This document shows, in pieces, positions 1 through 6,222 of a stretch of 8,947 bases of DNA (the stretch's first letter is position 1; each line of letters starts with the position of its first letter). The notes beneath the pieces are model-generated. The model saw nothing but the letters and a program-made list of their open reading frames with translations, was not told the DNA's origin and did no database searches. The position numbers and the translations under genes are program-made. This stretch comes from Curvibacter sp. (GTDB lineage: Bacteria > Pseudomonadota > Gammaproteobacteria > Burkholderiales > Burkholderiaceae_C): assembly GCA_003500955.1 (NCBI GenBank), contig DNQP01000012.1, positions 24,530 through 33,476 on the forward strand, read 5' to 3'.

Positions 1-2033
1 CGGCGGCGGCACCTGCCGCACCGGCACCGGTTGCGGCGCCCCAGGCGACCAAGGCCGCGGCCGTGCCTGCGCCGGCCCAGATGCCCGTGTCTCGACCCGC
101 CATGCCCGCGCCTGCTGTCCGCCCGACCGCGACGGCAGCGCAACGCGCGAGCTCAGGCCAGACCGTGCGCGTGCGCTCCAACCTGCTCGACCGCCTGGTC
201 AACCAGGCCGGTGAGGTCATGATCACCCGCAGCCGTCTGGACCAGCGCCTGGGCCAGCTCAACGGCTCGCTGAGCGAACTCACGGCCAACCTGGACCGCC
301 TGCGCACCCATCTGCGCGACGTGGAACTGCAGGCCGAATCCCAGATGCAGTCGCGCCTGGCCCAGGCCAAGGACACGGCCCAGGGCTTCGACCCGCTGGA
401 ATTCGACCGCTTCACGCGTGTGCAGGAACTCACGCGCATGATGGCCGAGTCGGTCAACGACGTGGCCACCGTGCAGCGCAACCTGCAACAGACCATCAGC
501 GGCACCGAAGACGACCTGATCGCCCAGGGCCGCCAGACCCGTGAGCTGCAGCGCGACCTGCTGCGCACGCGCATGATGGAGTTCGAGGGCATCTCCGAGC
601 GCCTCTACGGTGTGGTGCGCCAGGCGTCCAAGGAGGCCGGCAAGCAGGTCAAGCTCGACATCACCGGCGGCACGATGGAAATCGACCGCGGCGTGCTGGA
701 CCGCATGGCGCCGGCCTTCGAGCACATGCTGCGCAACTCCGTGGCCCACGGTATCGAAGCGCCTCAGCAGCGTGAAGCCGCCGGCAAGCCGGCCGCCGGC
801 ACCATCACCATCAGCCTGCACCAGGAAGGCAATGACGTGTCCGTCACCTTCACGGACGACGGCGCCGGCCTGAACCTGCCGCGCATCCGCGAGAAGGCCG
901 TGGCCAATGGCCTGGTGGCTCCGGGCCAGCCGCTCAGCGATGCCGACGCCGCCAACATGATCTTCATGCCCGGCTTCTCCACCGCGTCGAGCGTGACCGA
1001 GCTGGCCGGCCGAGGCATCGGCATGGACGTGGTGCGTTCCGAAGTCCAGGCCCTGGGCGGCCGCATCGAGACCGCGACCACGGCCGGCGCCGGCACCAGC
1101 TTCAAGCTCGTGCTGCCGCTGACCACCGCTGTGACGCAGGTGATCATGCTGCGCATGGGCGAGCTCAGCGTGGGCGTACCGGCCAACCTGGTCGAGATCG
1201 TGCGTCGCCTCAGCCGCACCGAGCTGGACCTGGCCTACCAGCAGGGTCAGATCGACTACGGCGGCGAGCTGGTGCCCTTCTTCTGGTCCGGCGCCCTGTT
1301 GCAGGCCTCCGCGCGCAGCTACGAGCAGGCCGGCAAGACCCAGCCCGTGGTCGTGCTGCGCAGTGCCGGTCAGCGTGTGGCCATCCACGTCGACGAAGTG
1401 CTGGGCAACCAGGAAGTCGTGGTGAAGAACCTCGGGCCCCAGCTCTCGCGTCTGCCTGGCCTGGCCGGCATGTCGGTGCTGGCCTCGGGCGCCGTGGTGC
1501 TGATCTACAACCCTGTGGCCCTGGCCACGGTGTACGGCGAGAAGGCCTACGAGCTGCAGCAGGGCAGCGGCGCGGTGGCGACGTCCGCGGTGGCCGTGCC
1601 GCAGGCGCGCAAGGTCGAGGCCGAGCAGGCCCAGGCGCCCAGTGGCGGCGGCGAGCTGCCCCTGGTGCTGGTGGTCGACGATTCCATCACCGTGCGTCGC
1701 GTTACGCAGCGTCTGCTGCGCCGCGAAGGCTACCGTGTGGCGCTGGCTGCCGATGGTCTGCAGGCTCTGGAGCAACTGGCGCAGGAGCGCCCGGCTGTGG
1801 TGCTGTCGGACATCGAGATGCCGCGCATGGACGGCTTTGATTTGGCACGCAACATCCGCGTCGACGCCAAGCTCAAGGACCTGCCCATCATCATGATCAC
1901 CTCGCGCATCGCCGAGAAGCACCGCGAGCATGCGCAGCAGCTGGGCGTGAACCACTACCTGGGCAAGCCCTACTCGGAAGACGAGCTGCTGGCCCTGGTC
2001 AAGCACTACTGCACCCAGGCCGTGCCGGCCTGA
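1..2033 (+). CDS. ChpA/PilL-type hybrid chemotaxis histidine kinase (CheA-like), 3' part
   Basis: Partial: the reading frame is open from the left edge (first full codon at base 3), leaving 676 C-terminal residues. Residues 1 to about 50 are an Ala/Pro-rich linker. A helical CheA P3-type dimerisation region follows (about 55-165, starting LLDRLVNQAGEVMITRSRLD). The GHKL ATPase has an N box LRNSVAHG near 241-250, a G1 box DDGAGL at 285-290 and a G2 box GRGIGMDVV at 336-344. A CheW-like domain spans about 377-508 (DEVLGNQEVVVKNLGPQL). A receiver domain follows from about 556, with acidic pair D559/D560, phospho-acceptor D603 (SDIEMPRMDG) and K655 (GKPYSED). The kinase thus has all catalytic boxes for ATP binding; the His-bearing Hpt domains must lie upstream, outside the window. 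In the family it phosphorylates PilG/PilH-like regulators that control type IV pilus twitching. The hybrid CheW-plus-REC layout favours ChpA/PilL over flagellar CheA. The exact name cannot be fixed without the N-terminus. Confidence 0.93.
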   Translation, partial: AAAPAAPAPVAAPQATKAAAVPAPAQMPVSRPAMPAPAVRPTATAAQRASSGQTVRVRSNLLDRLVNQAGEVMITRSRLDQRLGQLNGSLSELTANLDRLRTHLRDVELQAESQMQSRLAQAKDTAQGFDPLEFDRFTRVQELTRMMAESVNDVATVQRNLQQTISGTEDDLIAQGRQTRELQRDLLRTRMMEFEGISERLYGVVRQASKEAGKQVKLDITGGTMEIDRGVLDRMAPAFEHMLRNSVAHGIEAPQQREAAGKPAAGTITISLHQEGNDVSVTFTDDGAGLNLPRIREKAVANGLVAPGQPLSDADAANMIFMPGFSTASSVTELAGRGIGMDVVRSEVQALGGRIETATTAGAGTSFKLVLPLTTAVTQVIMLRMGELSVGVPANLVEIVRRLSRTELDLAYQQGQIDYGGELVPFFWSGALLQASARSYEQAGKTQPVVVLRSAGQRVAIHVDEVLGNQEVVVKNLGPQLSRLPGLAGMSVLASGAVVLIYNPVALATVYGEKAYELQQGSGAVATSAVAVPQARKVEAEQAQAPSGGGELPLVLVVDDSITVRRVTQRLLRREGYRVALAADGLQALEQLAQERPAVVLSDIEMPRMDGFDLARNIRVDAKLKDLPIIMITSRIAEKHREHAQQLGVNHYLGKPYSEDELLALVKHYCTQAVPA

Positions 2034-2041
2034 TCGGGAGT

Positions 2042-2063
2042 CCGCGCAGCCAGCGCTGCGCGG
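2042..2063. terminator. Hairpin between convergent chpA-like gene and phrB, possible bidirectional terminator
   Basis: A perfect 9-bp inverted repeat, CCGCGCAGC / GCTGCGCGG, with a 4-base CAGC loop. It starts 9 bases after the chpA-like stop codon and ends 2 bases before the phrB stop codon on the other strand. The position between convergent genes suits a shared transcription end. Neither side has a real T-run, so it is not a textbook intrinsic terminator; it could instead protect 3' ends or work with Rho. Confidence 0.5.
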
Positions 2064-2064
2064 C

Positions 2065-3546
2065 TCATTCCATCTTCTCTCCCGGTTTCTTCACGACCGC
2101 ATAGCGTGCCAGCGTGCGCTCGCGCGCCTCGTCGTGCGCCACCAGCGGCTGCGGGTAGCCGCTGCCCAGGGTCACGCCGGCCGCGGCCAGCTCCACCGGG
2201 CTGGCCAGCCAGGGGGCGTGCAGGGCGGCATCGGGTAAGGCGGCCAGCTGGGGCAGGTAACGCCGGATGAAACGGCCCTGAGGATCGAATTTCTTGCTCT
2301 GACTCACGGGGTTGAAGATGCGGAACCAGGGCTGAGCGTCGCAGCCGCTGGACGCTACCCACTGCCAGCCGCCGTTGTTAGCGGACAGGTCGAAATCGTT
2401 GAGCTGCTCGGCAAAGTAGCGCTCGCCCCAGCGCCAGTCGATCCCGAGGTCCTTGACCAGAAAGCTGCCGGCCACCATGCGCAGGCGGTTGTGCATGTAG
2501 CCGCTCTGGTTGAGCTGCTGCATCGCCGCGTCCACGATGGGATAGCCGGTGCGGCCCTCACACCAAGCGGCAAACAGGGCTTCGGCATGCGCGCCCTGTT
2601 CCCAGCGGATGGCATCGTAGGCCGGCCGGAAGGCCTGGCCGTCCACGTGCGGGAAATTGGCCAGGATCTGGAAGTAGAACTCGCGCCAGATCAGCTCGCT
2701 GAGCCAGGTGGCCGCACCGGGGCTGCCGGCGGCGCTGTGCTGCTGGGCCAGCGCCACGAGGCGGCGGATCGAGACCGTGCCGAAACGCAGGTGCACGCTC
2801 AGGTAGCTGGGCCCCTTGAGCGCGGGGAAGTCGCGCGCCTCCTGGTACTGGTCGATGCGGGTCAGAAAGTCGTCGAGCAGGGCCTGACCTCCGCTGGCGC
2901 CGGTCGGGATGCGCAGCTGGGCCAGGTTGCTGGGCTCGAAGCCGATCTCGGCCAAGGTGGGCACGGGCTGACGCAGCGCTCCCGGACGCGCCGCCAGGGC
3001 GCCGGGCACGACCTCGGTGGCCTGGGGCATGACCGGGTGCGTCTGCAGGCGCGCCAGCCAGGCACGCTTGTAGGGCGTGAACACCGTGTAGGGCGTGCCA
3101 CCGCCTGTCAACACCTCCCGCCCCTCGAAGACCACATGGTCCTTGCAGGTCTGCAGCGCGATCCCGGTGCTGGCCAGTGCCCCGCGCACGCGGGCATCAC
3201 GCGCCTGGGCCCGGGGCTCGTAGTCATGGGCGGCGAAAACGGCTTGCACGCCGAGCTGTTGCGCGAGTGCGGGCACTTCCTCCCCGGCCCAGCCATGGCG
3301 CACGATCAGGCCGGCTTGATCGTTGCCGGCCTGGCTGCGCAGCGTCTGGTCCAGCTCCACCAGGCTGGCGCGGATGAACTCCACGCGCCGGTCCACGCGG
3401 GGCAGCGCATCGAGGATCTCGCGGTCGAAGACGAAGGCGCAGTACACGCGGCGGCACTGCCGCAGCGCCAGCTGCAGGGCGGTGTGATCGTCCACCCGCA
3501 GATCGCGGCGAAACCAGACCAGACCCGAATCAAACTGTTTTTCCAT
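2065..3546 (-). CDS. phrB: Deoxyribodipyrimidine photolyase (class I CPD photolyase)
   Basis: A 493-residue cytosolic flavoprotein predicted to split cyclobutane pyrimidine dimers in UV-damaged DNA using blue light and FADH-. The N-terminal photolyase domain begins with LVWFRRDLRVDDHTAL (residues 9-24). The C-terminal FAD-binding domain carries SYLSVHLRFGTVS (247-259), WLSELIWREF (281-290), TGYPIVDAAMQQL (333-345), MHNRLRMVA (351-359) and DLSANNGGWQW (386-396). By recall of the E. coli protein, the electron-transfer tryptophan triad (W306, W359, W382) matches W315, W371 and W394 here, so the enzyme looks competent. Length is near the E. coli enzyme (about 470). The ATG at 3546 is chosen because the family N-terminus follows within ten residues; the frame stays open far upstream but that part overlaps yqgE and reads as nonsense. 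No clear Shine-Dalgarno precedes this ATG. The gene converges on the chpA-like gene and diverges from yqgE. The antenna cofactor (folate or deazaflavin) cannot be told from sequence. Confidence 0.96.
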   Translation of the reverse strand: MEKQFDSGLVWFRRDLRVDDHTALQLALRQCRRVYCAFVFDREILDALPRVDRRVEFIRASLVELDQTLRSQAGNDQAGLIVRHGWAGEEVPALAQQLGVQAVFAAHDYEPRAQARDARVRGALASTGIALQTCKDHVVFEGREVLTGGGTPYTVFTPYKRAWLARLQTHPVMPQATEVVPGALAARPGALRQPVPTLAEIGFEPSNLAQLRIPTGASGGQALLDDFLTRIDQYQEARDFPALKGPSYLSVHLRFGTVSIRRLVALAQQHSAAGSPGAATWLSELIWREFYFQILANFPHVDGQAFRPAYDAIRWEQGAHAEALFAAWCEGRTGYPIVDAAMQQLNQSGYMHNRLRMVAGSFLVKDLGIDWRWGERYFAEQLNDFDLSANNGGWQWVASSGCDAQPWFRIFNPVSQSKKFDPQGRFIRRYLPQLAALPDAALHAPWLASPVELAAAGVTLGSGYPQPLVAHDEARERTLARYAVVKKPGEKME

Positions 3547-3567
3547 GGGGACCGTTAAAATCAGCGT
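3535..3567 (+). promoter_or_regulatory. Probable yqgE promoter giving a leaderless or near-leaderless mRNA
   Basis: TAAAAT at 3556-3561 is a 5-of-6 match to the sigma-70 -10 box and ends 6 bases before the yqgE ATG at 3568. A start point about 7 bases downstream of the -10 falls on or next to the ATG. No Shine-Dalgarno lies close enough to serve this ATG; the only purine run, GGGGA at 3547-3551, is 16 bases away. The -35 is poor: CTGTTT at 3535-3540 with a 15-bp spacer is the best I see, and it lies inside phrB. The -10 call is fair; the -35 call is weak. Confidence 0.5.
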
Positions 3568-4182
3568 ATGGCCGATGATTCTGCACCGATCAACCTGACG
3601 AATCATTTTCTGATCGCCATGCCCGGACTGGCGGACGAGACTTTTGCCAAAAGCGTGGTCTACCTCTGCGAGCACAGCGAGCGCGGCGCGCTCGGGCTCA
3701 TGATCAACAAGCCCACCGACATCAAGCTGCAGAACCTGTTCGACAAGGTCGAGCTGCCGCTGGGCCGCGCCGACCTCAAGGACATCCCGGTCTTCCACGG
3801 CGGCCCGGTGCAGACCGAACGCGGCTTCGTGCTGCACGAGGCACTGCTCAACATGCCGCCCCCGGCCGAGGGGGAGGACAAGCCCGAACCCGTCTACGCC
3901 TCCACCATGATGATCCCTGGCGGTCTGGAAATGACCACCTCGCGTGATGTGCTGGAGGCCCTGTCCACCGGCGCCGGCCCTGCTCGCGTGCTGGTCTCGC
4001 TGGGCTACTCGGCCTGGGCCCAGGGCCAGCTCGAATCCGAGATCGGCGAGAACAGCTGGCTCATCGTGCACGCCGATCCGGCCGTGATCTTCGAGACGCC
4101 CGTGGCCCAGCGCTACGACAAGGCCCTGGCGCTGCTGGGCCTGCAGGCCTGGATGCTTTCCCCCGAGGCGGGCCACGCATGA
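3568..4182 (+). CDS. yqgE: YqgE/AlgH family protein (UPF0301)
   Basis: A 204-residue soluble protein of the YqgE/AlgH family (DUF179). Family signatures are clear: NHFLIAMPGLADETFAKSVV (residues 12-31), YLCEHSERGALGLMINKPT (32-50), VFHGGPVQTERGFVLH (75-90), and LGYSAWAQGQLESEIGENSW (145-164). Length is typical (about 185-205). Biochemical function is not established; the Pseudomonas homologue AlgH was named for an effect on alginate expression, but a direct role is unproven. It has no signal peptide or membrane segment. It is the first gene of the rightward operon, and its TGA overlaps the ruvX ATG as ATGA (4179-4182), so the two are probably translationally coupled. The start is fixed by the -10-like box just upstream and by the family N-terminus. 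Confidence 0.95.
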   Translation: MADDSAPINLTNHFLIAMPGLADETFAKSVVYLCEHSERGALGLMINKPTDIKLQNLFDKVELPLGRADLKDIPVFHGGPVQTERGFVLHEALLNMPPPAEGEDKPEPVYASTMMIPGGLEMTTSRDVLEALSTGAGPARVLVSLGYSAWAQGQLESEIGENSWLIVHADPAVIFETPVAQRYDKALALLGLQAWMLSPEAGHA

Positions 4183-4601
4183 GCGCCGCCGCGCCCAGCG
4201 TGACCGCCGTTCCTGCTGCCCAGCAAACCTTTCTCGCCCTGGATTTCGGTCTCAAGCGCACGGGTGTGGCCGTGGGCAACCGCCTGCTGCGCCAAGCCCA
4301 GCCGCGTCCCACGATACGCGCCGAGGGCGATGCGCGCTTCGACAAGGTGGCGGTCCTGCTCCAGGAATGGCAGCCGGATGCGCTGGTCGTCGGCGTGCCC
4401 TTCCATCCCGACGGCGCCCCGCACGAGAATACAGCGCGGGCGCAGAAGTTCGCACGCCAGTTGCGCGGACGTTTCCGCCTGCCGGTCTACGAGGTGGACG
4501 AGCGCTACAGCACCACCGAGGCCCTGGCAGACGGCGCGGCCGATGCGGACGCGGGCGCGGCCTGCGTCATCCTGGAACAATTCTTGAGGAACCTCAAATG
4601 A
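4179..4601 (+). CDS. ruvX: RuvX/YqgF family pre-16S rRNA nuclease (putative Holliday junction resolvase)
   Basis: A 140-residue RNase H-fold nuclease. Motifs: [16 protein letters not shown] (residues 19-34) with the metal-binding D22, [10 protein letters not shown] (70-79), DERYSTTEA (107-115), and [15 protein letters not shown] (122-136), whose aspartate at 122 or 124 probably completes the metal site. All acidic positions expected for catalysis appear to be present. In E. coli, YqgF is essential and linked to 5' maturation of 16S rRNA; the older Holliday junction resolvase label came from the fold. Length matches the family (about 138). The first 15 residues are a poorly conserved Ala-rich lead-in, so a slightly later start cannot be ruled out, but the ATGA overlap with yqgE supports this one. 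Its 3' end overlaps the pyrR start the same way (4598-4601). Confidence 0.95.
   Translation: MSAAAPSVTAVPAAQQTFLALDFGLKRTGVAVGNRLLRQAQPRPTIRAEGDARFDKVAVLLQEWQPDALVVGVPFHPDGAPHENTARAQKFARQLRGRFRLPVYEVDERYSTTEALADGAADADAGAACVILEQFLRNLK
4584..4597 (+). promoter_or_regulatory. pyrR ribosome binding site inside a short palindrome
   Basis: GAGGA at 4586-4590 is a good Shine-Dalgarno 7 bases before the pyrR ATG (4598). It sits in the perfect palindrome TTGAGG-AA-CCTCAA (4584-4597), which can fold as a 5-bp hairpin with a GAAC loop and partly hide the site until ribosomes finishing ruvX open it. The pairing is seen in sequence; a regulatory role is inferred. Confidence 0.45.
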
Positions 4602-5095
4602 GCACCTTGGCACTGGATGCGGAAGCCCTCTACGCCGAACTGCTGCGTGGCGTGCGCGGCCTGTGCACCCCCGAGACACGCCTGGTCGGCGTGACCTCGG
4701 GCGGGGCCTGGCTGGCCGAGCGTCTGCAGCGCGAACTGAAACTCCCCGGCGAGCACGGCACCTTGTCTTCCTCCATGCACCGCGACGACTTTGCCCAGCG
4801 CGGCCTGGCCAGCAGCGGCCAGACGGTCTTGCCCTTCGATGTCAACGGCGCACGCATCCTTGTGCTCGACGACGTGCTCTACACCGGCCGCACCATCCGC
4901 GCCGTGCTCAACGAACTGTTCGACTACGGTCGCCCGGCCAGCGTGCAGCTCGCCGTGCTGGTGGATCGCGGGGGCCGCGAGCTGCCGGTGCAGGCCGACT
5001 ACGCCGCCGCACGGGTGGCGCTGCCACCGAACCAGCTGCTGGAACTGGCGCGCGACGCCGACGACCGCTTCCACTTCCGGGTGGAAGCCGCCTGA
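4598..5095 (+). CDS. pyrR: PyrR-type pyrimidine operon regulator / uracil phosphoribosyltransferase family
   Basis: A 165-residue type I phosphoribosyltransferase-fold protein. The PRPP-binding motif is [13 protein letters not shown] (residues 87-99). Other PyrR signatures are [11 protein letters not shown] (60-70), [20 protein letters not shown] (104-123) and [13 protein letters not shown] (123-135). In Gram-positives PyrR binds pyr mRNA in response to UMP and also makes UMP from uracil and PRPP. In proteobacteria its regulatory mode is less well defined. The start is supported by the GAGGA ribosome site and the ATGA overlap with ruvX; the frame is open upstream but that part overlaps ruvX. 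pyrB follows after 17 bases, as in the Pseudomonas pyrR-pyrB-pyrC' order. Oddities, judged by recall of the B. subtilis protein: the pyrophosphate-loop segment is TSGG (33-36) where KTRG is expected, and H140, an RNA-binding position, corresponds to glycine here. Either enzymatic activity or RNA binding could therefore differ. Confidence 0.92.
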   Translation: MSTLALDAEALYAELLRGVRGLCTPETRLVGVTSGGAWLAERLQRELKLPGEHGTLSSSMHRDDFAQRGLASSGQTVLPFDVNGARILVLDDVLYTGRTIRAVLNELFDYGRPASVQLAVLVDRGGRELPVQADYAAARVALPPNQLLELARDADDRFHFRVEAA

Positions 5096-5112
5096 TCCCT
5101 TGGGCCCACACC

Positions 5113-6075
5113 ATGCTCTACAAACGCAACCCCCAGCTCAACAAGAACGGCGAGCTCATCCACCTGCTGTCCACCGAAGGGCTGCCGCGCGACATCCTCA
5201 CGCACATCCTGGACACCGCCGCCAACTTCGTCAGCGTCAGCGACCGCGAAGTGAAGAAGGTGCCGCTGCTGCGCGGCAAAAGCGTGTTCAACCTCTTCTT
5301 CGAGAACTCCACGCGCACGCGTACCACCTTCGAGATCGCGGCCACGCGCCTGTCCGCCGACGTCATCAACCTCGACATCGCGCGCTCCTCGGCCTCCAAG
5401 GGCGAGAGCCTGCTCGATACCATCGCCAACCTCAGCGCCATGGCGGCCGATCTCTTCGTCGTGCGCCACAGCGAATCGGGCGCGCCCTACCTGATCGCCC
5501 AGCATGTGGCCCCCCATGTGCACGTGATCAACGCCGGTGACGGGCGCCACGCCCACCCCACCCAGGGCCTGCTGGACATGTACACCATCCGGCACTACAA
5601 GAAGGATTTCAGCAACCTCACGGTGGCCATTGTCGGCGACGTGCTGCACTCACGTGTGGCCCGCTCCGACATCCATGCCCTGACCACGCTGGGGTGCGCC
5701 GAGGTACGCGTGGTCGGCCCCAAGACCCTGGTGCCTGCGGCCATGGCGCCCATGGGCGTGCGCGTCTGTCACACGCTCGAAGAAGGCATCAAGGGCGCCG
5801 ACGTGATCATCATGCTGCGTCTGCAGAACGAACGTATGAGCGGCGCGCTGCTGCCCTCGAGCCAGGAGTTCTTCAAGAGCTTCGGCCTCACGCCCGAGAA
5901 GCTGCAGCTGGCCAAGCCCGATGCCATCGTCATGCACCCGGGGCCGATCAACCGTGGCGTCGAGATCGACTCTGCCGTGGTGGACGGCAAGCAGAGCGTG
6001 ATCCTGCCGCAGGTCACCTTCGGCATCGCGGTGCGCATGGCCGTGATGAGCATCGTGGCTGGGAATGAAGCATGA
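5113..6075 (+). CDS. pyrB: Aspartate carbamoyltransferase catalytic subunit
   Basis: A 320-residue enzyme predicted to join carbamoyl phosphate and aspartate to N-carbamoyl-aspartate, the committed step of cytosolic pyrimidine synthesis. Carbamoyl-phosphate loop STRTR is at 66-70; the 80s loop SASKGES, with its catalytic Lys, is at 93-99; HPTQG at 148-152; HSRVARS at 179-185; MLRLQNER at 234-241; HPGPINRG at 275-282. All expected active-site residues are visible. The N-terminus reads [20 protein letters not shown] (9-28), an extension that resembles the Pseudomonas PyrB that assembles with PyrC', rather than the E. coli PyrB that pairs with PyrI. No pyrI-like gene lies nearby. The ribosome site is weak: only GGG at 5102-5104, within the palindrome TGGGCCCA (5101-5108), so coupling to pyrR translation is likely. 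The pyrC' gene is downstream across a repeat-bearing gap. Confidence 0.97.
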   Translation: MLYKRNPQLNKNGELIHLLSTEGLPRDILTHILDTAANFVSVSDREVKKVPLLRGKSVFNLFFENSTRTRTTFEIAATRLSADVINLDIARSSASKGESLLDTIANLSAMAADLFVVRHSESGAPYLIAQHVAPHVHVINAGDGRHAHPTQGLLDMYTIRHYKKDFSNLTVAIVGDVLHSRVARSDIHALTTLGCAEVRVVGPKTLVPAAMAPMGVRVCHTLEEGIKGADVIIMLRLQNERMSGALLPSSQEFFKSFGLTPEKLQLAKPDAIVMHPGPINRGVEIDSAVVDGKQSVILPQVTFGIAVRMAVMSIVAGNEA

Positions 6076-6170
6076 CCCCCAGGCTGCGCGACACCTTGTG
6101 TCGCTGTGCCACCCCCCTTGCAGGGGGCAACGTCAGTGGCCCGGCAAAGCCGGTTCCACGACGTTCCAGG
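6076..6170. repeat. Intergenic multi-hairpin palindromic element between pyrB and pyrC'
   Basis: This element fills most of the pyrB-pyrC' gap and holds three consecutive inverted repeats. (a) GCGACAC-ctt-GTGTCGC at 6088-6104. (b) CCCCCT-tgc-AGGGGG at 6113-6127. (c) A long nested hairpin at 6129-6165: AACGTC (6129-6134), GTGG (6136-6139) and CCGGC (6141-6145) pair with GCCGG (6149-6153), CCAC (6156-6159) and GACGTT (6160-6165) around an AAA loop, 15 base pairs in all with 1-2 base bulges. No ORF with protein-like character uses this stretch. From memory, similar C-run/G-run palindromes are scattered between genes in Comamonadaceae genomes, so I call it a dispersed REP-like repeat. Only one copy is in this window, so repetition is not proven here. 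Confidence 0.6.
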
Positions 6171-6210
6171 TATGGTTTTGTGATGCGCAGAGATGCGTGC
6201 ACAGGGCAGT

Positions 6211-6214
6211 GGAG
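6211..6214 (+). promoter_or_regulatory. Ribosome binding site deciding the pyrC' start
   Basis: GGAG lies 8 bases before the ATG at 6223. This favours that ATG over the in-frame ATG at 6193, which would add ten residues with no resemblance to the dihydroorotase N-terminus and would lie close to the repeat element. Confidence 0.7.
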
Positions 6215-6222
6215 TTGAACAC

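Noticed and set aside
31..222. Arg/Pro-rich frame at the left edge suggesting a repeat or basic peptide
   Set aside because: It is the out-of-frame reading of the Ala/Pro linker of the chpA-like kinase.
153..2006. Long minus-strand open frame opposite the chpA-like gene (617 codons)
   Set aside because: It mirrors the coding strand in a high-GC gene, is rich in His, Gln, Ala and Leu without any domain motif, and the plus strand has clear CheA and receiver motifs throughout.
2491..3558. Plus-strand open frame opposite phrB (355 codons)
   Set aside because: phrB motifs are complete on the minus strand over the same bases; the plus-strand product looks like antisense of photolyase.
3547..4176. 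N-terminal extension of the phrB frame over yqgE
   Set aside because: The extra 210 residues are antisense to a clear YqgE protein, and the photolyase N-terminus begins right after the ATG at 3546.
4367..4597. Upstream extension of pyrR and, likewise, of pyrB from 4663
   Set aside because: Both extensions run over preceding genes in another frame and read as Arg/Gly/Ala-rich nonsense; the family N-termini begin at 4598 and 5113.
6014..6202. Small minus-strand frame across the repeat element (62 codons)
   Set aside because: Its codons come from the palindromic repeat and antisense of pyrB; no ribosome site or protein motif, so a spurious ORF made by the repeat.
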